A DNA stretch of 64,000 bases. Origin: CAYOXM01 sp964407925. Lineage in GTDB: Bacteria > Patescibacteriota > Patescibacteriia > SG8-24. Below, in pieces: positions 51,535-60,086 of this stretch. Position 1 is the first letter of the stretch. Every line of letters begins with the position of its first letter. The stretch spans positions 1 through 64,000 of the forward strand of contig CAYOXM010000003.1 in assembly GCA_964407925.1 (NCBI GenBank), written 5' to 3'. Under the pieces are notes generated by a model that was not told the origin of the DNA, did not search any database, and saw nothing but the letters and a program-made list of their open reading frames with translations. The translations under genes and the position numbers were made by a program.

Positions 51535-52368
51535 ATGAAAATCAGGAAAGTCAGCGGCGAAAGCGTCGAGTTCCGTCCCGCGAAAGTCCGCGAGACGCTC
51601 AAGCGCATCGGAGCGAAGCCGGAGACGGTCGATCACGTCATCGCGAACGTCACCAGGGCCATCACCGAAGGGATGACGACCCGCGACGTGTTCGCCATCG
51701 TGCGGCGCGAGCTCAAGAAGGAGGACCGATGCCTCGCCCACCGGTACAACCTGCGCAAGGGACTGCTGAAGCTCGGTCCCGCGGGATTCAAGTTCGAAAA
51801 ATACGTCGCGGCGATACTGCAGGCCTACGAATACGAGACGTCGCTGCCGCAGGACGAGCTCGCCGGCCTGTGCGTCCGCCACGAGGTCGACGTGATCGCG
51901 AAATCGCCGAGCCGCGTGATCATGATCGAAGCGAAATTCAGGAACCGCTTCGACGACACCGTCACGCTCAAGGACGCGATGGCGACATGGGCGCGACTCA
52001 TCGACCTGCGCGAAGGGTCGAAGGCGGGCAAGAAGACGCCCTACTTCGACGAGGCGTGGATCGTCACGAACGGCCGGTTTTCCGACCGCGCCCAGCAGTT
52101 CGGCGTCTGCAAGGGCATGCAGCTGATCGGCTGGAGCACGGAAGAGGCGTCGCTCGCCCGCATGGTCGACCATGCGGCGCTCTACCCCATCACGGTGATC
52201 GACGACGTGCGCCAGTGGGAGCTCGACGGCCTCGAAAAGAAGGGGTACGTCCTGTGCCGCGAAATCGCGGAGAAAAAACCGGACGCGCTCGCGAAGCAGA
52301 CCGGCATGGCGCCGGACCGCGCGGCGAAAATCGTCGCCGACTGCAAGGAAATCGTGAACATCAGTTGA
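51535..52368 (+). CDS. ATP-cone plus Mrr-like PD-(D/E)xK nuclease
   Basis: 277 residues. Residues 1-80 form an ATP-cone (KIRKVSGESVEFRPAKVRETLKRIGA). Residues about 85-200 match the Mrr-type endonuclease fold: KFEKYVAAIL, EVDVIAKSPSRVIMIEAKF gives Asp119 and Glu132-x-Lys134. The C-terminal 60 residues contain a helix-hairpin-helix-like DNA-binding segment. Starts 5 bases after znuB, so it is read with the zinc operon, an odd pairing. Confidence 0.8.
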   Translation: MKIRKVSGESVEFRPAKVRETLKRIGAKPETVDHVIANVTRAITEGMTTRDVFAIVRRELKKEDRCLAHRYNLRKGLLKLGPAGFKFEKYVAAILQAYEYETSLPQDELAGLCVRHEVDVIAKSPSRVIMIEAKFRNRFDDTVTLKDAMATWARLIDLREGSKAGKKTPYFDEAWIVTNGRFSDRAQQFGVCKGMQLIGWSTEEASLARMVDHAALYPITVIDDVRQWELDGLEKKGYVLCREIAEKKPDALAKQTGMAPDRAAKIVADCKEIVNIS

Positions 52369-52389
52369 CCGGGTTCGCGTGCGAAGATT

Positions 52390-52424
52390 AGAAAACGGCC
52401 CGCACTCGCGGGCCGTTTTCTTTT
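52390..52424. terminator. Bidirectional terminator
   Basis: AAACGGCCCGC-ACTC-GCGGGCCGTTTT between convergent genes. Confidence 0.85.
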
Positions 52425-52432
52425 CCCGCCGT

Positions 52433-54898
52433 TTACTGCGCCTTTTCGCCCTGCCCCTTCATGCGCGACATGAAGCGCCAGCCGAAACCGAGCGCGACGA
52501 GCACGAGGAACGCCGTTCCGTACAGGTAGTACCGCGCCCAGCTCGAGATCGCCGCGTCGGGCCGGACGTCGACGTCGGGCCTCAGGAAGTCCTCTTCTGA
52601 CGTCGCGGCGACGGCTCCCTTCACGAAGAACGCGAGCGGTTCGCTCTTCTTCGTGATCTTGCCGGTATCGTCCGTGACCGCGACATAGACCTCGTGCCTG
52701 CCGTCGACGACGCTGTCGGCGAGGTCGTACGCGAAGTTGCCGTTGCCGTCGGTCGTCGTCGTGAGCACCATCGGCACGTAGCTGTAGACGTACAGCAGGA
52801 CCGTGGTATCCGGGGTCGCCTTGCCCTTGAGGACGTTGCTCGGCTTCGGGGACGAATCCGCCTTATTGGCGACATCTTTGTTGTCGTCATTGACTTGGCG
52901 ATACCCCACGGGCGCAGGGCTGTTCGCGTCCTGACCGTCGCCATAGCAATACCCGTCACGGCAGAAGGGGTATTCGGCCGGACAATCCTTTTCAGACCGA
53001 CACCGGATGATCTCGCGGTCGGTCGCGACCGGACCGGACGCGAGCGTCAAGCCGAACGATGCGTCAATTTCGCCCGCCCCGCGCGGCTGGCCGATGGCGT
53101 TGCCGAGGATGAAGGCCCTGTCTACGGACGCGAGCGAATCGAGCATGGCGGCGAACTGCGGCTGCGTCGGCTTGTCGCCCTTTTCAAAGAAGGCCTTGAG
53201 CGCGTCCCGGACCTGTTCGCCGTCGGGCGTCCCGTCGCCGTCGGTATCGGCCTTGTTCGGGTCCGTGCCGAGCCGTTTCTCGACGTCGTCTGGCAGCCCG
53301 TCCTTGTCGGCATCGAACACGATGACTCCGGGCGCGGTCTCCTGCCCCTCCTCCTTCGAGGACGGCCACCACTTGACCTCGTCTTTCTTCTCGACACGAA
53401 CCGCGACGAGAAGCGGCGCGGCGTCGCCGAGTTCCGCGAACGCGTCGCCGACCTTCTTGGTCGTGATGATCTCATCGACCTTCTTCTTGTCTTCGGCGGG
53501 AAGGTAACCGAACGTCGCGCGCGCCTTCACCGCGTCGCACGCTTCGGGCGTCAGTCCCTCGCAGCCGGGGAAGACGCCTCCTGCCTTGTCGCTCAGGTAT
53601 TTCTCGCACGCCTCTTTCGTCGTGATGCCGGCGCGCGTGCAGGCATCGTCGGCATATTTCGCCTCGAGCCAAGAGGCGCAGCGCTCGGGAAGGATGCCCG
53701 CCGCAGCGCACTCGGCATTAAGCGCGCTCGCGGGAACCGCAACCGAGCCCATGAGCCCGAATCCGCCGTTGACGCCTTCCGTATCCTTCTCGAAATCCGC
53801 GGCAGCCGCCGGCGGGGCAGGCGGTGACGTGCCGTCAGTGTCGTCATCCGTGTCCTCCGCGACCCCCGCGAGCTTCTCGGCCGGTTCGCGAGAATGCTGG
53901 AGTTCCTGGGCGTCCGCCAAGAGATCGGGCGGAGGAACGCACTCCTCCAGCTGGGCCGGCGCGGGCGTCTGGACCGTCGGGCAATCGTCGACGAGCGTGC
54001 ATTTCCGTTCCCGCATGCCGCCCCGACCGCACTCGCCCCATTCGGCGCACGTCCATTTGTCGGCAGTGCACGCGACGCACGTCCGCGTCACCGCGGGCTT
54101 GGCCGTCGTGACCCCGGCGCAGTCGCTTTTCAGCGTGCACGTCCGCGACTGGGAGCCTCCGCGGCACTCGCCCCAATCCACGCATGACCACAAGTCCTCC
54201 TTGCATGCCGTCTGCGGCGTGCTGCACGAGCGGGTCTCGGGCGGCCTGGGATCGTCGAAACCCGGACAATCGACGGTGAGCGTGCAGGCGCGCGCCTGCT
54301 TGCCCTCGACGGAACAGGCGCCCCACTCGCCGCAGCTCCAGGTGTCCTTGTCGCATGCCGGAACGCACGCCCGCGATTCGGAGGGTTTGGGCGTTTCGAC
54401 GCCGGCGCAATCGGACCGCATCGTGCACGTACGTGACTGCGCGTAGTTGCCTGCCGCATCCTTCAGACAAATTGCCCAGTCGCCGCACGCCCAGTCGTCC
54501 GCGGTGCAGGCCGCGGCCTTGGTCGTGAACTGCCGGACGTCGGACTGCGTCGTGAGCCCGCTGGCGGTTGAGCGGACCTGATAAAAATAGGTGGTTCCCG
54601 GCTCAAGGCCCCACAACGTCATGGCATGGCTGATCTCGGTGGTCTCGGTCTCCTCGATGGGGACGATTTTCTTGAATTCCTGGCCGAGCGACGCGGTCTT
54701 GCCGAAATTGACGACCGACGTGCTCTCGACGTTCGTCTGCCACCTGACGACGGCCGACGTGTCCGTCGTCTCCGCCTCGGCAACCGTCGGGCCGGAAACG
54801 ATCTGGGGCGCGACCTGCGCGAACGCCGAAAACGCCGTCAGCCCGACGACTGCGGCGAGCGCGGCGACGATGCGCTTCGTGATGCGGAACGAGGTCAT
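52433..54898 (-). CDS. Large surface protein: fibronectin type III, four TSP1-like repeats, calcium loops, C-terminal anchor
   Basis: 821 residues. Signal peptide (about 1-28), fibronectin type III-like domain (about 30-130), then four Cys-rich repeats of about 50 residues, each starting DDWACGDW, DTWSCGEW, DLWSCVDW or DKWTCAEW and ending in RxCxxxxDC, like thrombospondin type 1 domains. Next come an acidic linker, a domain with DADKDGLPDDVEKRLGTDP and DTDGDGTPDG calcium loops, an Ig-like domain, and a C-terminal membrane helix with a basic tail. Probably an exposed adhesion or cell-surface protein; the many disulfides fit the VKOR gene at 24.3 kb. Confidence 0.8.
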   Translation of the reverse strand: MTSFRITKRIVAALAAVVGLTAFSAFAQVAPQIVSGPTVAEAETTDTSAVVRWQTNVESTSVVNFGKTASLGQEFKKIVPIEETETTEISHAMTLWGLEPGTTYFYQVRSTASGLTTQSDVRQFTTKAAACTADDWACGDWAICLKDAAGNYAQSRTCTMRSDCAGVETPKPSESRACVPACDKDTWSCGEWGACSVEGKQARACTLTVDCPGFDDPRPPETRSCSTPQTACKEDLWSCVDWGECRGGSQSRTCTLKSDCAGVTTAKPAVTRTCVACTADKWTCAEWGECGRGGMRERKCTLVDDCPTVQTPAPAQLEECVPPPDLLADAQELQHSREPAEKLAGVAEDTDDDTDGTSPPAPPAAAADFEKDTEGVNGGFGLMGSVAVPASALNAECAAAGILPERCASWLEAKYADDACTRAGITTKEACEKYLSDKAGGVFPGCEGLTPEACDAVKARATFGYLPAEDKKKVDEIITTKKVGDAFAELGDAAPLLVAVRVEKKDEVKWWPSSKEEGQETAPGVIVFDADKDGLPDDVEKRLGTDPNKADTDGDGTPDGEQVRDALKAFFEKGDKPTQPQFAAMLDSLASVDRAFILGNAIGQPRGAGEIDASFGLTLASGPVATDREIIRCRSEKDCPAEYPFCRDGYCYGDGQDANSPAPVGYRQVNDDNKDVANKADSSPKPSNVLKGKATPDTTVLLYVYSYVPMVLTTTTDGNGNFAYDLADSVVDGRHEVYVAVTDDTGKITKKSEPLAFFVKGAVAATSEEDFLRPDVDVRPDAAISSWARYYLYGTAFLVLVALGFGWRFMSRMKGQGEKAQ

Positions 54899-55077
54899 AC
54901 TTCCCGCGTTTTTTCCTCCGCGATGCGGCGTACCTCGGGAGACTCCACTTGGTCCTTAGTCTGGCCATGCGACGCCATGCCGTGCTTCTTCGCCATTTCC
55001 AGCACTTCGTCGACGGTTTCGCCGCGGAACTCGGCCGGGCAGTCAAGGCCGAAATCCTTGCACATGAGCAGTTTCAT
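54895..55077 (-). CDS. DUF1059 small protein
   Basis: 60 residues. MKLLMCKDFGLDCPAEFRGETVDEVLEMAKKHGMASHG matches DUF1059 (Cys-rich start, E-V-x-x-x-A-x-x-H-x-x-x-x-H-G). Its stop overlaps the ATG of the surface-protein gene (ATGA). Function unknown. Confidence 0.85.
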   Translation of the reverse strand: MKLLMCKDFGLDCPAEFRGETVDEVLEMAKKHGMASHGQTKDQVESPEVRRIAEEKTREV

Positions 55078-55138
55078 ACGTTGTCCCTGCGAATAATGAA
55101 TCTTGCGGAAGTATAGCGTCTTTTCCCCCGTACCTCCA

Positions 55139-55714
55139 CTACGCGGCGCCAAGCGCGCTGCGGATGAATTCCACGCCGATGGCCACGATGATGAGCCCCA
55201 TGACCTTGGCGAAAGCGAGCGCGCCCTTGTCGCCGAGCAGCCGCAGCACGAGATACGCGTAACGGAACAGCAGGCGCGTGACGATCAGGTTCGCGACGAT
55301 GCCGGCAAGCGTCAGGACGTACCCGTACTCTTTCGCAAGAATGACCGCCGACGTGATCATTCCCGGACCGGCGATGAGCGGCGTCGCGAGCGGAACGACG
55401 CTGATGTCGGCTCCGGCGCCGGGCGAAGCGTCATGCTCCTTGCCGAACAGGATCTGCAGGCCGAGGATGGCGAGGATGAGACCGCCCGCGATGCGGAAAC
55501 TCTCGATGGAAATCTGGAAGGCGTGGAGGATCGCGGAACCGAGGAACACGAACACCACCAGGATGACGCCGGCGCGGACGACCGCCGCGGTCGCGAGCGA
55601 CTGCTGGGTCTTGCGGTCCATCTTGCCGGTCAGCGACAAGAACATCGGCACGTTGCCGACGGGGTCCATGACGCCGAAAATGGCGAAAAATACCTGTGCG
55701 AAGGCGAGTCCCAT
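55139..55714 (-). CDS. MarC/UPF0056 family membrane protein
   Basis: 191 residues, six hydrophobic segments. FAIFGVMDPVGNVPMFLSLTG and PLATPLIAGPGMITSAVIL are the two diagnostic MarC motifs. Function in the family is unresolved. TATGCT with an upstream TGG is a likely extended -10. Confidence 0.93.
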   Translation of the reverse strand: MGLAFAQVFFAIFGVMDPVGNVPMFLSLTGKMDRKTQQSLATAAVVRAGVILVVFVFLGSAILHAFQISIESFRIAGGLILAILGLQILFGKEHDASPGAGADISVVPLATPLIAGPGMITSAVILAKEYGYVLTLAGIVANLIVTRLLFRYAYLVLRLLGDKGALAFAKVMGLIIVAIGVEFIRSALGAA

Positions 55715-55745
55715 ACGTGCTCAGCATACCATATTTGCCGCATAT

Positions 55746-55773
55746 TTGACGCGTTTTCGCCCCCTGTTATAGT
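55746..55773 (+). promoter_or_regulatory. Promoter of the 55843 protease gene
   Basis: TTGACG, 16 bases, TATAGT. Confidence 0.75.
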
Positions 55774-55842
55774 GCTCGGGTGTTCATTTCAATCGTCGGA
55801 CCTTCTTTTTAAGGTTCCGCCGAGAAGGAAAAGGCATCTCTC

Positions 55843-56766
55843 ATGATTCACCGGACCGCACGGAGCCTCCCGATCCTCCTTTCCGTCCTGGCGTTCGGCT
55901 GCGCGGGTCCGATGACTCCGCGCACGGCCCTCGCCGACACGACCGCCTCGCACGGCGCGTCGATCACCGACCTCGAGACGAGGTTCAGGAGCGCCACGGC
56001 GCTGCTGTACGCGCAGACCGACGACGGCGGCTTCAAGATGATGTGCACCGCCACGGCGTTCGAGAAGAAAGGTAAGATGACCCGCTTCGTCACCGCCGCG
56101 CACTGCGTGGCGTCCGACGACACGCAGCACGACCGCGTGGACGTCGAGAAGACGAACTGGTTCATCACCTTCGACGAGCCGCACAACAAGAACATGATGG
56201 AAGCGCAGGTCGTCGCGGCCGGCTACCAGCATCGCGGCGACGACTTCGCGGTCGTCGAAGTGGAACTCGCGAAGGACGTGCCGCTCATGCCGCTCGCGGC
56301 GAACGACCCGTCGCTCGGCGAGAACATCTCCAACTTCGCGTCCCCCCTCGGCCTCGGCAAGCAGCTGTTCCGCGGGCACGTGAGCATGGAGGCGCTCGAC
56401 CGGCCGGTCATCTCCGGCGACATCAACTGGAAGGGCGCGACGCTCCTCCAGATGAGTTCCGGTCCCGGTTCGTCCGGATCGTCGATCGTGAGCCAGAACC
56501 AGCAGGGCATCGTCGCCTTCCTGGTCGGCAACATCACGTTCCGCGGTTCGCCGAACATCGTGGCCATCCCGGTCGGCAAGTTCAAGAAGTTCTGGTCCGA
56601 AGTCCAAGTCGGCAAGTACAAGTGGTACAAGGCCGACGACGAGACCGCGTCCGCCGAAGCCAAGTCCGGCAAGGGCAAGGGCGTGAAGAAACTCTGGGAG
56701 CGGATCCACGTGAACGGCATCACGTACAAGCTCGAGGGCGACGAGGAGTCGTCCGAGGCGAAGTGA
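55843..56766 (+). CDS. Trypsin-like serine protease, lipoprotein
   Basis: 307 residues. Lipobox LAFGC at about 16-20, then a trypsin-like domain with His87 (FVTAAHCV), Asp133/134 (GDDFAVVEV) and Ser211 (GPGSSGSS). The Ser motif reads GSSGS rather than GNSGG. C-terminal 60 residues are Lys-rich. Extracytoplasmic protease of unknown substrate; no PDZ domain. Confidence 0.8.
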   Translation: MIHRTARSLPILLSVLAFGCAGPMTPRTALADTTASHGASITDLETRFRSATALLYAQTDDGGFKMMCTATAFEKKGKMTRFVTAAHCVASDDTQHDRVDVEKTNWFITFDEPHNKNMMEAQVVAAGYQHRGDDFAVVEVELAKDVPLMPLAANDPSLGENISNFASPLGLGKQLFRGHVSMEALDRPVISGDINWKGATLLQMSSGPGSSGSSIVSQNQQGIVAFLVGNITFRGSPNIVAIPVGKFKKFWSEVQVGKYKWYKADDETASAEAKSGKGKGVKKLWERIHVNGITYKLEGDEESSEAK

Positions 56767-56774
56767 TGCGCATC

Positions 56775-56801
56775 CCCCTCGCCGAAGGCGAGGGGTTTTT
56801 T
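56775..56801 (+). terminator. Terminator of the protease gene
   Basis: CCCCTCGCC-GAA-GGCGAGGGG followed by T6. Confidence 0.85.
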
Positions 56802-56877
56802 CCGCCTTCGGGCGGAACCCCGCCCTTCTTTGAAGAAACGTCAGTGTGGCGGGGCTTCCAGCGAAAGGAGCGGCGTC

Positions 56878-57219
56878 ATGCGCCTGACCGTTTCGAAAGT
56901 TCCCGCCGAGGGAATCCTCATCACGCGGTGGCGGCGCGGCGCGTGCGTCGGCCGCGCGTACCTCTACCTCATGCGGAACAAGCTGCACGACGAACCGTTC
57001 GGCTTCATGGAAGACGTGTTCGTCGACGAATCCTGTCGCGGCAAGGGCGTCGGCGAGGCGCTCGTGAAACGCGTCATTGCCGAGGCGAAGAAGCGCGGCT
57101 GCTACAAGCTCGTCGCGACGAGCAGGCACGAACGTCCCCGCGTCCACGACCTGTACCTGAAACTCGGTTTCAAGGAACGCGGCAAGGAATTCCGCGTCGA
57201 TTTCGAAAAGACCCCTTGA
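56878..57219 (+). CDS. GNAT family N-acetyltransferase
   Basis: 113 residues. MEDVFVDESCRGKGVGEALVKRVIAEAKKRGCYKLVATS contains the acetyl-CoA loop (RGKGVG), and VHDLYLKLGFKERGKEFRVDF is the GNAT C terminus. Substrate unknown. AAAGGAGCGGC precedes the ATG. Confidence 0.9.
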   Translation: MRLTVSKVPAEGILITRWRRGACVGRAYLYLMRNKLHDEPFGFMEDVFVDESCRGKGVGEALVKRVIAEAKKRGCYKLVATSRHERPRVHDLYLKLGFKERGKEFRVDFEKTP

Positions 57220-57233
57220 GCGGGGTCTTTTTT
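57206..57233. terminator. Bidirectional terminator
   Basis: AAAGACCCCGC-TCA-AGGGGTCTTT-type stem between convergent genes. Confidence 0.75.
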
Positions 57234-57234
57234 C

Positions 57235-57855
57235 CTAAAGGGAGTGTCCCATCCGTTTCTTTTTCACGTCGAGATATTTCCGATTGTACCGGTTCGGCCG
57301 CGTCCGAACGGGGATGACGCCGGTAACGGCGACACCCTCGGCCTCGAGCCCCTTCTTCTTGAGCGGGTTGTTGGTCATGAGGCGGATCGACGCGACGCCG
57401 AGCTTCCGCAACACGGCGGCGGCCGGACAATATTCGCGCGAATCCTGAGGAAGGCCGAGCTTGGCGTTCGCCTCGACGGTATCGAGGCCGTGATCCTGCA
57501 GGTGGTAGGCGCGGATCTTGTTGAAGATGCCGATGCCGCGCCCCTCCTGACGGAGATAGATGATAGCGCCCTTCTTCCGCTTGGCGACGTAACGCATGGC
57601 GAGTTTCAGCTGGCCGTCGCAGTCGCACTTGAGCGAATCGAACACCTCGCTCGTCATGCATTCGGATTGGACGCGCACCGGCAGGTCACGCGCGCCCGCG
57701 ACGTCGCCCATCACGAAAACGAGATGGGTGTTTCCGGCCTTGCGGTCGGCGGCGTCATAAAACGCGATCGCCTTCCACATGCCGTGCGGCGTCGGGATGT
57801 TCGCCGGCTCCGTGCAGACGAGCCGTGCTGACTTGCGGTGACGTTTCACGGGCAT
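57235..57855 (-). CDS. ribA: GTP cyclohydrolase II
   Basis: 206 residues. Zinc ligands Cys66, Cys77, Cys79 (ECMTSEVFDSLKCDC), YLRQEGRGIGIFNKIRAY, LGLPQDSREY and LMTNNPLKKKGLE are RibA signatures. First step of riboflavin synthesis from GTP; no other rib gene is in the window and no DHBP synthase domain is fused. The ATG at MPVKRH was chosen; longer in-frame sequence overlaps the promoter region. Confidence 0.95.
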   Translation of the reverse strand: MPVKRHRKSARLVCTEPANIPTPHGMWKAIAFYDAADRKAGNTHLVFVMGDVAGARDLPVRVQSECMTSEVFDSLKCDCDGQLKLAMRYVAKRKKGAIIYLRQEGRGIGIFNKIRAYHLQDHGLDTVEANAKLGLPQDSREYCPAAAVLRKLGVASIRLMTNNPLKKKGLEAEGVAVTGVIPVRTRPNRYNRKYLDVKKKRMGHSL

Positions 57856-57896
57856 GAGCGCATCGTACCACCGCCGCCCGCGACGGAGAAGCACGG

Positions 57897-57925
57897 TTGA
57901 CACTGAGCGAAAAACATGGCAAGCT
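57897..57925 (+). promoter_or_regulatory. Promoter of the 57968 gene
   Basis: TTGACA, 17 bases, CAAGCT. Confidence 0.65.
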
Positions 57926-57967
57926 GTCCGGTCGTTCCTTGTCTGCAACCGCAACCGCGGAGGGGTC

Positions 57968-58462
57968 ATGAGCGCCTTCATCGTCATTCTCGGCACGATC
58001 GCCTATCTTCAGGCGGGGTACTTCCTGGGACGCATCGGCTGGTCCGTCTGGAAACGGCGGGACAACCTGTCGTTCCGCTCGTACCTGTTCTTCCCCTCGA
58101 GCCATCTCCGCCGACGCGTCGGAGCGGGAACGATGTCGCTCTTCCAAGGGGTCAACCCTGAGGAAGGCGCGTATCGGGCGGCGATGCTGCTCTTCTGGCC
58201 CGTCGCTGCCGTTCTCAGCCTCGCCGTCGTCGCCGTGACGCTGCCGGGCTGGATGGCGTCGCGGCCCGAACGGATCCGCGCGGCGAACGTGCGGAAGCTC
58301 CACCTCCTCGAGACGCAGAACCGCGCGCTCGACGCGTACATCCGCCGCCTCGAAACGGGTGACGTGACCACGCACGCCGCGCCGGTCACCCGGATCGTCG
58401 AAATCAGCGACGACGAGGGCGAGGAGGAAGAAACGGCTGCCGCCCGGCGCACCGCCGGCTGA
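57968..58462 (+). CDS. Hypothetical two-helix membrane protein, 164 aa
   Basis: Hydrophobic segments at about 3-22 and 72-95, basic loop between them, and a C-terminal amphipathic helix (RAANVRKLHLLETQNRALDAYIRRLE) with an acidic tail. No family recognised. Confidence 0.55.
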   Translation: MSAFIVILGTIAYLQAGYFLGRIGWSVWKRRDNLSFRSYLFFPSSHLRRRVGAGTMSLFQGVNPEEGAYRAAMLLFWPVAAVLSLAVVAVTLPGWMASRPERIRAANVRKLHLLETQNRALDAYIRRLETGDVTTHAAPVTRIVEISDDEGEEEETAAARRTAG

Positions 58463-58486
58463 CCGCCCTCTCGGGCGGTTTTTTCA
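58462..58486 (+). terminator. Terminator of the 57968 gene
   Basis: ACCGCCC-TCTC-GGGCGGT followed by T5. Confidence 0.8.
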
Positions 58487-58493
58487 TTGCCGG

Positions 58494-58522
58494 TTGACGC
58501 GAAACCCGACGGCGCATACGCT
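58494..58522 (+). promoter_or_regulatory. Promoter of the hydroxylase-like gene
   Basis: TTGACG, 17 bases, TACGCT. Confidence 0.75.
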
Positions 58523-58568
58523 CGAAGCAGTACCGTCCTTTCTTCATTTTTCCCAAAGGAGGCCGTCG

Positions 58569-59279
58569 ATGGATGCCGATGACCGCTCGTCCGTGGAATC
58601 CTTCCGCGCGGCGAGGATAGCCGCGCTCCCCCGCTGGTACTCGCCGCTGGCGCATCTTGCGGGAACGCTGTCCGTCGGCGTTCTCGCGCTCGGCCTGGCG
58701 CTCTGGGTCATCAAGGATCCGTGCTGGCAGGACTTCCTGATCGTCCCAGCAATGCTCGTCTTCGCGAACTTCTTCGAGTGGTGGGCGCACAAGAACGTGT
58801 TGCACCGCCCGCGGAGATTCTTCCGCGACCTGTACGAGCAGCACACGCCCCTCCACCATCGCACCTACCGGTGGGAGGACATGGCGATTCGCGACCGTCG
58901 CGAGCTGCGCTTCGTGCTGATGCCCGCGTCTGGCGTGCTCGGCATCGTGCTCACGGCGACGCCCGTCGCCGTGGCGATCGGCCTCGCGCTCGGCACGAAC
59001 GTCGGCTGCATCGCGCTCATGGCGATGGCGTCCTACGTCATCCTCTACGAGCTCACGCACCTCACCTACCACCTGCCGGCGGAACACCCGCTCCACCGCC
59101 TGCCGTTCGTTGCGAGGCTCGCGGAGCATCACGCCCGCCACCACGACCCGGCGATGATGGCGAAGTGGAACTTCAACGTGAGCTTCCCTCTCGCGGACTT
59201 CGTCCTTCGGACCTGCGCCCCGAAGGCTCTCGTCGAGGAACGCCGCGCCGCAATCGCCGCGCGCCGCAAGAACCGCTGA
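58569..59279 (+). CDS. Fatty acid hydroxylase/sterol desaturase superfamily membrane protein
   Basis: 236 residues with four hydrophobic segments. His clusters EWWAHKNVLHR, YEQHTPLHHRTY, HLTYHLP and LAEHHARHHD match the di-iron His pattern of the superfamily. It probably hydroxylates or desaturates a lipid; substrate unknown. AAAGGAGG precedes the chosen ATG; the 25-codon in-frame extension upstream overlaps the promoter. Confidence 0.8.
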   Translation: MDADDRSSVESFRAARIAALPRWYSPLAHLAGTLSVGVLALGLALWVIKDPCWQDFLIVPAMLVFANFFEWWAHKNVLHRPRRFFRDLYEQHTPLHHRTYRWEDMAIRDRRELRFVLMPASGVLGIVLTATPVAVAIGLALGTNVGCIALMAMASYVILYELTHLTYHLPAEHPLHRLPFVARLAEHHARHHDPAMMAKWNFNVSFPLADFVLRTCAPKALVEERRAAIAARRKNR

Positions 59280-59286
59280 AAACGAA

Positions 59287-59317
59287 AACCGCCCCTTTTC
59301 GGGGGGCGGCATTTTTT
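59287..59317 (+). terminator. Terminator of the hydroxylase-like gene
   Basis: CCGCCCC-TTTTC-GGGGGGCGG followed by a T run. Confidence 0.75.
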
Positions 59318-59388
59318 ATCGCTAGATCCCGCGTCGGCCGTCGCCGCGCGACGCCCGCACGGGATGATCCGCGCAAAAGTATTGCGGA

Positions 59389-59958
59389 TCAGTTCGCGGG
59401 AACGAGCGACGTGACCATGTCGGTAAGCTCCTGCCATGAAGCGACGCGCACGGCGACGCCTTCGGCATCCACGTGGCTGTTGTAGCCCCACGAAAACAAC
59501 GCGCGATGCGGCACGACGCCGACGAGCGGCTCGAGCTTGTCGATGTCGTCATCGACGTAGAAATCCAGTCCTGCCGCCGCATCCGCCTTGCTCGCGCCGT
59601 GGCCCACGCCGGTGAAATCGATGGCGAGCCCGCGGCGGTCCGCCCATGCCCGCGCGACCTCGAGCGTTTCGCCATCGCGCGACGTGATGACGCGCACCTC
59701 GTGGCCGGCGCCGCGCAAACGCGCGATCCCCTCGAGGACGCCGGGAACCGGCTCCATCAGCTCGCCGTATTCGTGCGTGCCGTAAATCACCTGCTGAAGA
59801 TGCCGGTACTGGTCATGCGTCAGGATGCCACCGCCGACGACGAGTTCCTTCTTGAACCGCTCCGGCGGGATGTCCACGCCGAAGAGCCGCTTGGCTGCCT
59901 TGCATTTGAGGTCGCCGCAGTCGGAGATGACGCCGTCGAAATCGAGGCCGATGCGCAT
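59389..59958 (-). CDS. HAD superfamily phosphatase
   Basis: 189 residues. IGLDFDGVISDCGDLK supplies the nucleophile Asp6 and Asp8; VRVITSRDG is motif II and FYVDDDIDKLEPL motif IV. Cap region of the 5'-nucleotidase/phosphoglycolate type. Substrate unknown. Confidence 0.85.
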   Translation of the reverse strand: MRIGLDFDGVISDCGDLKCKAAKRLFGVDIPPERFKKELVVGGGILTHDQYRHLQQVIYGTHEYGELMEPVPGVLEGIARLRGAGHEVRVITSRDGETLEVARAWADRRGLAIDFTGVGHGASKADAAAGLDFYVDDDIDKLEPLVGVVPHRALFSWGYNSHVDAEGVAVRVASWQELTDMVTSLVPAN

Positions 59959-59985
59959 AGTCGGATCATGCCGGAATATGGGCGT

Positions 59986-60014
59986 ACGTTAGCAGTCGCG
60001 GACCGTCCAGTCAA
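59986..60014 (-). promoter_or_regulatory. Promoter of the HAD gene
   Basis: Minus strand TTGACT (60014-60009), 17 bases, TAACGT (59991-59986). Confidence 0.75.
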
Positions 60015-60020
60015 CGCGCG

Positions 60021-60049
60021 TTGACACTACTGCGCCCCGTGCCTACCAT
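60021..60049 (+). promoter_or_regulatory. Promoter of the 60087 gene
   Basis: TTGACA, 17 bases, TACCAT; back-to-back with the HAD promoter. Confidence 0.75.
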
Positions 60050-60086
60050 TGCCGCAGGCATGCCCGATTCATGAAAGGAGGCCGGC

